Assembly: GCA_000158155.1 (NCBI GenBank)
Contig: DS999405.1
Span: 833,623-897,622, forward strand
From: a gamma proteobacterium NOR5-3
Lineage (GTDB): Bacteria; Pseudomonadota; Gammaproteobacteria; Pseudomonadales; Halieaceae
Reading direction: 5' to 3'
DNA: 64,000 nt
Part shown: one piece after another, positions 57,236-64,000 of the stretch
Position numbering within the stretch: position 1 is the first letter of the stretch
How the letters are laid out: every line of letters starts with the position of its first letter
Made by a program: the position numbers and the translations under genes
Notes under the pieces: model-generated
The model's database searches: none
What the model saw: the letters and a program-made list of their open reading frames with translations, nothing else
What the model was told of the DNA's origin: nothing

Positions 57236-57924
57236 TAGCGGGATTCCGTGGTGCATACCCTACCTCTCGTCAGTGTTTCGGTGCAGCGATAACCACTGCT
57301 CCCCGGGGTATACCGGCGATAGACCCGGCGCAGCGAAAACGGCTCGGATACGCCTCGAGAGTACACAGACGTCACAATCCCCAGGGTGTCTCCCGCTGCA
57401 GAAGCCGACAGACGGTGCACAATGTCCAGACCATCAGGAAGACGTATCTGAAACACCAATTGCTGGCCATCCCAAAAGCAACGCTCACTACCCAATCCGT
57501 AGTCCACCTGCACCGGCGCATCGGGACCATAGTCGCAACTGAGCGAAAAATTGCCCTCGCGCTCCACACGAATGGCGATACGACTTTGCTCTATCTCCAG
57601 AAGCTGGGACTCGGTGATCATCTCTGCCATCTGCGCCATGCCCAGAAGACGCTCCTGAGACGAAGTAGGCGCTGTGCCCACCGTATTACGGCTACGATCG
57701 TTGGCATTTCGCGCAGCCTGGGCTCGCAGGCCGCGCATCATGGAACTGAATTGCGCCTGCAGGTTATCGCTCCGCGCATAATCCAGCTCCCAGTTCCCGG
57801 ACATATCTACGGGATCGGACTTTACCTGCTGCTGCACAGGCTCACTTGCACAGGCGCCAAGCAACAGGGCTAGCGATGGGATCATGAGGGGGCGAAAAAC
57901 GCTAATTTTCAGTAAGCGAAGCAT
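57235..57924 (-). CDS. lipoprotein of unknown function, upstream partner
   Basis: About 229 residues from the ATG at 57924. The signal peptide ends LLLGACASEP, a lipobox. The mature part is rich in Ser, Arg and Gln and has two or three Cys (SCDYG, RCFWD, CTETL). The frame extends upstream to 58083, overlapping the aminotransferase start, but the lipobox fixes the start near 57924. Coupled to the next gene by TAATG. Not recognised. Confidence 0.78.
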   Translation of the reverse strand: MLRLLKISVFRPLMIPSLALLLGACASEPVQQQVKSDPVDMSGNWELDYARSDNLQAQFSSMMRGLRAQAARNANDRSRNTVGTAPTSSQERLLGMAQMAEMITESQLLEIEQSRIAIRVEREGNFSLSCDYGPDAPVQVDYGLGSERCFWDGQQLVFQIRLPDGLDIVHRLSASAAGDTLGIVTSVYSRGVSEPFSLRRVYRRYTPGSSGYRCTETLTRGRVCTTESR

Positions 57925-58109
57925 GAATATCCGAAGTGGTGACGGGCGACGTCTTCCGCCGACTACGGAAGAAAGGTGATGCTGACACAGGCATCGAGCA
58001 TCAACAAGGGCAACGGTGCCTCCGATCCTACGGCAATGTATAATCCCGCCGCCCCGTGATTGCAGCCAATACGCGATCGCCAATCTTTTTCAGCCTAGGG
58101 AGCAACCCA

Positions 58110-59297
58110 GTGTCGCAAAGTTTTTACCCACCACAACGTACGCTAATGGGCCCGGGCCCGTCTGATGTATCTCCTCGCGTACTGGCGGCGCTGGCAAGGC
58201 CCACCATCGGCCATCTCGATCCACTGTTTGTCTCACTCATGGACGATATCAAGCAACTCCTGCAGTTCGCCTTCCAGACCAAAAACGAACTCACTTTGCC
58301 CGTCTCTGCCCCCGGTTCCGCGGGAATGGAAGCCTGTTTCGTGAATCTACTGTCGCCGGGGGATACCGCGATAGTCTGTCAAAACGGCGTATTCGGCGGT
58401 CGTATGCGAGAAAACGTGGAGCGCTGCGGCGCCACCGCAATCATGGTGGAAGACGACTGGGGCAAGCCCGTGGACCCCGGGAAGGTCGAGCGGGCTATTC
58501 GCGATCATCCGGAAGCCTCAGTGCTGGCGTTTGTGCACGCAGAAACATCGACCGGCACCCGCAGCGATGCCGCCACGCTCTGTAAGCTCGCCCGGGAGCA
58601 TGATGCACTGGTAATCATGGACACGGTCACTTCTTTGGGAGGCATCGAGCTCAAGGTTGATGAATGGGGAGCCGATGCCGTTTATTCGGGATCCCAGAAA
58701 TGTCTGTCCTGTGTGCCGGGTATTTCGCCCGTAACGTTTAGTCCTCGCGCGGTGAAACGCATTCAGGCGCGGACCGATAGGGTGCAAAGCTGGTTCCTGG
58801 ATATGCAGCTGGTAATGGGCTACTGGGGGGGTGACAGCAAACGCGCTTACCACCACACCGCGCCGGTGAACGCCCTGTACGCCCTGCACGAAACGCTGGT
58901 AATGCTGGAAGAAGAAGGCCTGGAGAACGCGATCGCCCGACACCGCAAAAACCATCTGGCTCTGGTAGCAGGACTGGAAGCCATGGGACTGACCATGGCC
59001 GTAGAAGAAGCGTGGCGATTACCACAGCTCAATTTGGTATGCATTCCCGATGGCGTTGATGATGCCGCCGTCAGGACTCGGCTGTTACGGGATTTTGACC
59101 TGGAAATTGGTGCGGGCCTGGGGGCACTGGCGGGCAAAACCTGGCGGATTGGACTCATGGGGCACGCCAGTCGCGAGCGCAATGTCATGCTCTGCCTGAA
59201 CGCGCTGGAGACGGCTCTGCAAGCTGAGCATCAGCCGCTGGAGAGCGGAGCGGCCCTGCGCGCGGCTGCCGACGTTTACGCGTCCTCGGACAGCTAG
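58110..59297 (+). CDS. class V PLP aminotransferase (alanine/serine-glyoxylate type)
   Basis: 395 residues. The start region QRTLMGPGPSDVSPRVL is the family glyoxylate-aminotransferase signature. The PLP lysine is in YSGSQKCLSCVPG, with the aspartate in VIMDTVTSLGG. The GTG at 58110 is preferred because AGGGAG lies seven bases upstream; the frame opens at 58056. Class V members convert alanine, serine or (S)-ureidoglycine with glyoxylate; which one is not decided here. Confidence 0.88.
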   Translation: MSQSFYPPQRTLMGPGPSDVSPRVLAALARPTIGHLDPLFVSLMDDIKQLLQFAFQTKNELTLPVSAPGSAGMEACFVNLLSPGDTAIVCQNGVFGGRMRENVERCGATAIMVEDDWGKPVDPGKVERAIRDHPEASVLAFVHAETSTGTRSDAATLCKLAREHDALVIMDTVTSLGGIELKVDEWGADAVYSGSQKCLSCVPGISPVTFSPRAVKRIQARTDRVQSWFLDMQLVMGYWGGDSKRAYHHTAPVNALYALHETLVMLEEEGLENAIARHRKNHLALVAGLEAMGLTMAVEEAWRLPQLNLVCIPDGVDDAAVRTRLLRDFDLEIGAGLGALAGKTWRIGLMGHASRERNVMLCLNALETALQAEHQPLESGAALRAAADVYASSDS

Positions 59298-59318
59298 GGA
59301 GAGCGCCGCGCTCAGGAA

Positions 59319-60338
59319 TCAGAGGCCTGGTGAAAGCGGCAGGCCCCGGATCATCGTCCATAGTCGATCAAAGGTATCTGCTCCCCGGTCTCGACTCACC
59401 CGATAACTCACATGCCGACTGTGCTGCGCCCCGGCGTCCAGTTCAATACTCCACAAGGCTCGAATTTCATTGGGCAGCAGTGAGTAGCGGATATCGATAA
59501 TGCGATTCTCAAAGACCGGATCCGCCGCAATGTAGCCCATGCTGAACCAGCGAAAGCGCTCAATGTCTTTCGCCTGCAGCGAATCCTTATGCAGCCAGGG
59601 AAAGTCACGATCGATATCCAGCGCCGCAACGGACGCCCCCTCATAGATGACGGGCTCCCTTCCGATGCGCACCGCATCCACATAGTAGGCACCCTCTTCC
59701 CGATAGATCGTTTTCCACAGCAACAGATTCGCAAAACTTGGCTTGGCCTCTATTACGGTAGGCGTGTGCCCGCGGCTCGTTGCGATTTGCCGCCCCAGAT
59801 CTTCCGCCATATCCCGGGCCAAAACGCCGAGGGCCAGATAGCCAACGACCCAGGCAAGGCCGAATCGCGCCGGCCAGCGACGATGACTTAGGCGGGATGT
59901 GAGCACCAGGGCGATGAGCGGCACGGTGAGTAGCGGGTCGATGATTGATACGTTGTTCCAGGCAAAACGCTGATCCGAGAAAGGCCAGAACAACAGAGTG
60001 CCGTAGCTGGTACAGGCATCCAGCACTGCATGCGTGGCATATCCCAGGGCCGAAAAAAAGTAGACTTCCCGAAAATCCCAGCCCCGGCGCACCCCCAAAG
60101 CGGCAAAGAGCACCAGCGCTACAATCGCTGCGCCTACGGGGATAAAAATGAGTGAGTGCGTGAACTGCCGGTGATACTCCAGAAACAACAGAGGGTCGTT
60201 CGCAGAACGAATCACCACGTCCAAATCCGGCGCCATGCCGCCGGCAATGCCGCACAGCATGGCGAGTCCCATTTTTCGCGAACGCGCCAGTGACTGCGGC
60301 AACGCCGCCCCCAGTGTGCCTTGTGTTATCGGGTCCAT
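59319..60338 (-). CDS. DUF457/YdjM-like membrane-bound metal-dependent hydrolase
   Basis: 339 residues from the ATG at 60338 (MDPITQGTLGAALPQSLARS), a typical family start. Metal-type residues are in GGMAPDLDVVI, RQFTHSLIFIP and HAVLDACTSYGT, with several transmembrane helices in between (AIVALVLFAALGV; VPLIALVLTSRL). The C-terminal 150 residues are soluble. The frame continues upstream but overlaps the methyltransferase gene. Family is tied to LexA-regulated YdjM; actual activity is unknown. Confidence 0.88.
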   Translation of the reverse strand: MDPITQGTLGAALPQSLARSRKMGLAMLCGIAGGMAPDLDVVIRSANDPLLFLEYHRQFTHSLIFIPVGAAIVALVLFAALGVRRGWDFREVYFFSALGYATHAVLDACTSYGTLLFWPFSDQRFAWNNVSIIDPLLTVPLIALVLTSRLSHRRWPARFGLAWVVGYLALGVLARDMAEDLGRQIATSRGHTPTVIEAKPSFANLLLWKTIYREEGAYYVDAVRIGREPVIYEGASVAALDIDRDFPWLHKDSLQAKDIERFRWFSMGYIAADPVFENRIIDIRYSLLPNEIRALWSIELDAGAQHSRHVSYRVSRDRGADTFDRLWTMIRGLPLSPGL

Positions 60339-60345
60339 GGAAAGC

Positions 60346-60966
60346 TCAGGCAGGCCTTGCCGTGCCCCACACGTTAAAGCCGGCAAAGCGCGGCGTCCCG
60401 GGAAGGTACATGCTTTCCTGATCGTCACAATGGAAGCCACCTGCCTCCAGCAGCGCCGGAATATCCCGGTTGAGGTGACAGCCCCCGGCAATAGCCCCCC
60501 AGGGACGATCCAGGCGATCCTGCCAGCGGCGCACATCTTCATCCGGCGCCTGACCGTGCTCCGCAAAATGCAGGCTACCGCCCGGCCGCAGCACCCGGGC
60601 CATACCCTCTAGCGCAGCAACAGGATCAGGAATGGTGCAAAGGCTGAAAGTCATGACAATTGTGTCAACGCTACTGTCAGCCAGGGGAATCTGCTCTGAC
60701 GGCAAACCAATAAACTCAATAGGAAAGCCAATGTCCTGAGCGCGCGACCTGGCCAACTCCCAGGAGGACTCGGACGGGTCCAGTCCAATGAGCTTATTGA
60801 CCTTGTCACTATCGTAATAAGGAAGATTCAGTCCTGTACCAATGCCTATCTCAAGCACCGTGCCGGTCGCCCGGGGAACAATCTTCTCTCGCTGCTTCAT
60901 AATAGGACTGCTCCCACAGACACAATTTATGAAGCGAGGAAGCACGTGTCGATCGTAAAAACCCAT
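60346..60966 (-). CDS. class I SAM-dependent methyltransferase
   Basis: About 206 residues. Motif I is VLEIGIGTGLNLPYY, motif II (LIGLDPSESS) and the post-II TIVMTFSLCTIPDP fit UbiE/methyltransferase-11 type enzymes, most like METTL7-like proteins with the start MGFYDRHVLPRFINCVCGS. The ATG at 60966 is preferred over 60972 (MLM). It overlaps no neighbour; the DUF457 gene starts seven bases after its stop. Substrate unknown. Confidence 0.88.
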   Translation of the reverse strand: MGFYDRHVLPRFINCVCGSSPIMKQREKIVPRATGTVLEIGIGTGLNLPYYDSDKVNKLIGLDPSESSWELARSRAQDIGFPIEFIGLPSEQIPLADSSVDTIVMTFSLCTIPDPVAALEGMARVLRPGGSLHFAEHGQAPDEDVRRWQDRLDRPWGAIAGGCHLNRDIPALLEAGGFHCDDQESMYLPGTPRFAGFNVWGTARPA

Positions 60967-61132
60967 AAGCATTATCCAGTGTGAAGAATTTGAAGCTACG
61001 GGCGCATTATAAGCAGCCGGAGCTCATAGTTGCGCCCGGCGAAAAACGTATTCATTAGCAATGAATAGAGCCTCGACAGGAACGCACGCATGTAGCAGGA
61101 TTCGTCCTCAGCTAAGAAGGCCCAGACGCACT

Positions 61133-61627
61133 ATGAATCTTCACATTATTACCACCGGCGGAACCATCGACAAAATCTACTTCGATGCGAAGAGTGACTA
61201 CCAGGTCGGTGAACCGGTTATAGGCGAGCTGCTTGACAGCATGGGGGCTCAGTTCCCGTACACAGTCGAGTCCGCCATGCGCAAAGACAGCCTTGAATTG
61301 ACGGATACGGACCGAGCACTCATTCGCGAGAGCGCCGAACGCTGCGCCGAGCAGCAGGTACTCATAACCCATGGTACCGACGGCATGGTCCAGACCGGCA
61401 AGGCGCTAAAAGGTATCGAGGGGAAAACCATTGTGCTCACCGGCGCGCTGCAGCCCGCGGCTTTCAAAGGCTCAGATGCGATCTTTAACATTGGTTGTGC
61501 CCTGGGCGCCCTGCAGGCAGCCTCTCCCGGCGTCTACATCAGCATGAACGGGCAGCTCTTTGAGATCGACAATGTACACAAAAATCTCGAAAAGAATCGC
61601 TTCGAGACTATCAAAGAGTCCGATTAG
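61133..61627 (+). CDS. short asparaginase-domain protein
   Basis: 164 residues from the ATG at 61133. It begins HIITTGGTIDKIYFD, containing the first catalytic Thr region of asparaginases (TGGTI), and has ITHGTDGMVQTGKAL with the second Thr-Asp (HGTD). Asparaginases usually need about 330 residues with an additional C-terminal domain; this gene encodes only the N-terminal one. Single-domain versions occur widely in marine bacteria, so it is not necessarily broken. Activity not established. Confidence 0.85.
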   Translation: MNLHIITTGGTIDKIYFDAKSDYQVGEPVIGELLDSMGAQFPYTVESAMRKDSLELTDTDRALIRESAERCAEQQVLITHGTDGMVQTGKALKGIEGKTIVLTGALQPAAFKGSDAIFNIGCALGALQAASPGVYISMNGQLFEIDNVHKNLEKNRFETIKESD

Positions 61628-61636
61628 AACAACAGG

Positions 61637-64000
61637 CTAGGCAGTCGCGCCAGCCTGTTCCTCCGGGGAGTAAAACAAGTAGGTCAGCGCCGGGAGAAAC
61701 ACCAGAGCACCGACCATGTTCCAAAAGAACATAAAGGTCAGCATTAATCCCATATCTGCCTGAAACTTGATTGGCGAGTAAATCCATGTCCCCACACCAA
61801 TCGCCAGGGTCAGCCCTGTGAAGGCTACGGCCGTCCCGCTACTCTTCAAAGCCTCAAAGTAAGCCACATTGAGCGGCTCCCCACGATGCAGGTAGAACTG
61901 CAGCGCAGAATAAATGTAAATGCCGTAGTCGACACCGATACCGACACCAAGCGCGATAACCGGCAAAGTAGCAACCTTTACTCCGATGCCCAACGCCGCC
62001 ATCAAGGCCTGAGCCAGCACCGAAGTCAGCGCCAGAGGCACGATGATGCATACGGTCACCCGCACGGATCGAAAGTTGATCAGGCACAGAAGAATAACGA
62101 CGGAATACACCCACAGCAGCATTTTGCCCTGGGCTTGCTCGATCACAATATTCGTAGCCGCCTCTACTCCGGCATTACCGGCCGCGAGCTGGAATTGAAG
62201 ATCGTCGGCGTCATGCTGCCGCGCAAACGATTCCGAGGCCTCGACCACACCCTGAAGTGTCTTCGCCTTATGATCATCCAAAAACAAAATCACCGGCGCC
62301 ATGGAGCAGTCAGTATTGCGTAAGCTACTGGGTGCACGACTCAGGGAATTATTCAGCACGTACTGATTTCGACTGATTTCGTGCCACTTGGGGCTACCCT
62401 CGTTCATGCCCTGAATCACTAATTTAGAGACATCAACCAAAGACAGTGCCGATTGCACGCCGGGCACAGCCTGCATTTCCGTCTGGAATCGATCTACCGC
62501 GGCAATAAAGGAATAAGTACCGCATTGCTGCTCACCTGTTCTGGCCATCACCACAAACACATCAGTACTCGTAGAATAGTTTGAGGTGAGATACGCATTG
62601 TCGATGTTGTAGCGCGAATCCGGCCTGAGCTCTGGCGCCCCCGGATCAAGGTCTCCAATCTGTTGCTTTTGGCCATACCAAACCCCGAAGATAAAGAGCG
62701 CAACGCATACGCCAACAATACTCAGCGCCGGGCCACGCTCGGTCGCACGACTCAGAAAACGCCAATGCCCATAGGCGCTATGATCTTTGTCGGCCCGGTA
62801 GCGCACACAGCGATCACTGATGCCGGTATAGGACAGCACCAGTGGTAGCAGCACAAGATTAGTGAGAACCAGTACCGCGATACCCGTGCTTGCGACGATA
62901 GCCAGCTCTCGAATGACAGGAATATCGATAACCCGCAAGGTGAAAAAACCCACACCGTCACTGAGCAGTGCGATAAACCCCGGCTTCGACAAGCGCACAA
63001 AGGTCAGTCTTGCCGCATCGATGCGCGATACTCTGTGATGAATAAAGTGTCCAAAGCGATTAACGATTTGCACCGAGTGACTGATACCTACGGCGAACAC
63101 AAGAAAGGGAACGAGCATGGAATAAGGGTCCAGCCCCATCCCCATGACCTTGAGCAGGCCCATCTGCCAAATCACGGCTACGGTCGAACACAATAGCGAC
63201 GCGAAACTCAGCCACATGCAGCGTGAGTACAAAAACAGCAGCACCGCCGTGATGGCAAATGCAACAAAGAAAAACACGGCGACAAGCCCCGCTCCCTCGA
63301 TAAGGTCGCCTATGAGTTTGGCAAAGCCGACAATCCGAATATTGATGTCGTCTGACTGGTACTTGTCGCGGATGAGCGTTTCGAGGTCCTTCGAGAACTT
63401 TGTATAGTCCAGGCGCTCACCAGTACCAGGATCCACTTCAACCAGGGGCGCAACGACAATGGCAGAACGAAAGTCATTCGCCACCAGGCGTCCGATCTGT
63501 CCCGACTTCAGCGTGTTCTCCCTTAGCTTCGCCAGGGTTCGCGCGCTACCGTCGTAGTCGTCGGGAATAACCGACCCGCCCACAAAGCCCTCCTCCGTTA
63601 CCTCCTGCCAACGCACATTGGGTGTCCACAGCGACTGCAGGGCTGACCGATCAACGCCGTTGACATAAAAAACCTCGTCGGTGATCTCTTGCAGCAGCGC
63701 CTGAAATTCCTGCGTAAAAATGTCGCCCTCACGGGTCTCCACAATGATTCGTACGGAGTTACCCAGGCCCTTCAAGTCCTCCCGACTGGCGAGAAAGTTC
63801 TTCACATAGGGGTGTGATACCGGAATCATTTTTTCGAAGCTGGCATCGGGCCGAAGCTGCGCCATTTGCCAGATAAAGAACGCGGTCGCCAGAGCAAACG
63901 CGATAATAAGCGGCAGTCGAAGCGCAAAAATTGCCCGACCTATCGCGGGACGCAGTTGTCCGTCGGCATCGTCGAGGGTATAACTTTCCTGAACACTCAT
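61637..64000 (-). CDS. MMPL/RND-type transporter, start at window edge
   Basis: 787 residues with about 11-12 transmembrane helices: one at the N-terminus (LPLIIAFALATAFFIWQMAQL), two blocks of five (around 226-390 and 620-780) and two periplasmic loops. The sterol-sensing-like Asp and Gly-rich motifs of RND transporters (LGVGIGVDYGIYIYSAL) are clear in the second block. The ATG is the last codon of the window, so an earlier start cannot be excluded, though the protein looks complete. This family exports lipids, sterol-like or hydrophobic compounds; the cargo is unknown. Convergent with the asparaginase-like gene. Confidence 0.87.
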   Translation of the reverse strand: MSVQESYTLDDADGQLRPAIGRAIFALRLPLIIAFALATAFFIWQMAQLRPDASFEKMIPVSHPYVKNFLASREDLKGLGNSVRIIVETREGDIFTQEFQALLQEITDEVFYVNGVDRSALQSLWTPNVRWQEVTEEGFVGGSVIPDDYDGSARTLAKLRENTLKSGQIGRLVANDFRSAIVVAPLVEVDPGTGERLDYTKFSKDLETLIRDKYQSDDINIRIVGFAKLIGDLIEGAGLVAVFFFVAFAITAVLLFLYSRCMWLSFASLLCSTVAVIWQMGLLKVMGMGLDPYSMLVPFLVFAVGISHSVQIVNRFGHFIHHRVSRIDAARLTFVRLSKPGFIALLSDGVGFFTLRVIDIPVIRELAIVASTGIAVLVLTNLVLLPLVLSYTGISDRCVRYRADKDHSAYGHWRFLSRATERGPALSIVGVCVALFIFGVWYGQKQQIGDLDPGAPELRPDSRYNIDNAYLTSNYSTSTDVFVVMARTGEQQCGTYSFIAAVDRFQTEMQAVPGVQSALSLVDVSKLVIQGMNEGSPKWHEISRNQYVLNNSLSRAPSSLRNTDCSMAPVILFLDDHKAKTLQGVVEASESFARQHDADDLQFQLAAGNAGVEAATNIVIEQAQGKMLLWVYSVVILLCLINFRSVRVTVCIIVPLALTSVLAQALMAALGIGVKVATLPVIALGVGIGVDYGIYIYSALQFYLHRGEPLNVAYFEALKSSGTAVAFTGLTLAIGVGTWIYSPIKFQADMGLMLTFMFFWNMVGALVFLPALTYLFYSPEEQAGATA

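Noticed and set aside
1-64000. mobile elements, prophage, CRISPR, integron
   Set aside because: No transposase, integrase, direct-repeat array or phage gene in any frame; all islands are housekeeping genes or ordinary accessory enzymes.

Overview
The window looks like a chromosome segment of a Gram-negative gammaproteobacterium. The evidence is LpxH (lipid A synthesis), FimV, a fused RlmKL, MiaE, RNase D with YcgL, and gene orders familiar from Pseudomonas and relatives: a DUF6586 gene beside topA; ffs-dnaX-ebfC-recR-rnd-ycgL; glnS-cysS-tRNAs; and fimV-truA-trpF..accD-folC-dedD-cvpA-purF-metZ. The coding style (moderately high GC, many GTG and TTG starts, acidic and Lys/Ala tails) would fit a marine Halieaceae-type organism such as Congregibacter or Haliea. 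That placement is inference from gene content only. No insertion sequence, integrase, phage gene, plasmid gene or CRISPR array was seen; the segment is core chromosome.

Layout. 0-9 kb: a LysE exporter, a frameshifted small gene, a DUF6586 gene and topA, a small anchored protein, a universal stress protein with an upstream Anr/FNR-like site, a glutaredoxin-like protein, a TrmH-family rRNA methylase, and a VWA/MoxR pair. 9-13.7 kb (minus): a tightly overlapped information-processing cluster (SRP RNA, dnaX, ebfC, recR, rnd, ycgL, a membrane protein). 13.8-19.5 kb (plus): an RND efflux operon (membrane fusion protein, permease with a one-base frameshift, TetR regulator) and a fumarylacetoacetase-family enzyme. 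19.6-23.2 kb (minus): tRNA-Arg, tRNA-His and tRNA-Pro with cysS and glnS. 23.4-28.8 kb: ppiB-lpxH, DUF1289-miaE and acnB. 28.8-33.6 kb (minus): MoxR-DUF58-TgpA transglutaminase plus an HExxH protein, all overlapping. 33.6-50.7 kb (minus): a long biosynthetic run, leuCDB-asd-fimV-truA-trpFBA-accD-folC-dedD-cvpA-purF-metZ, headed by a divergent LysR regulator. 51.8-64 kb: a thioesterase, a flavodoxin-like protein, an AT-rich gap with two perfect DnaA boxes, rlmKL with an XRE-type gene, two coupled lipoproteins, a class V aminotransferase, a DUF457 membrane protein, a methyltransferase, a short asparaginase-domain protein and an MMPL/RND transporter.

Notable signals. dnaX carries a complete programmed -1 frameshift cassette: A_AAA_AAG in frame, a UGA two codons later in the -1 frame, and a GC-rich 6-bp stem five bases downstream. 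It predicts tau of 557 aa and gamma of 390 aa. Two other genes, the RND permease and a small DUF-type gene, each lack one base. For the permease the restored frame ends in an ATGA overlap with the TetR start, so the break is recent, a sequencing error, or recoded. AccD has an acidic Asp/Glu/Ser tail of over 100 residues, and TopA and the XRE-type protein have Lys/Ala-rich basic tails. Translational coupling by ATGA, GTGA or TAATG overlaps is used throughout. I found no gene cluster that is clearly an undescribed system; the strongest leads are the recoding, tail and regulatory observations.
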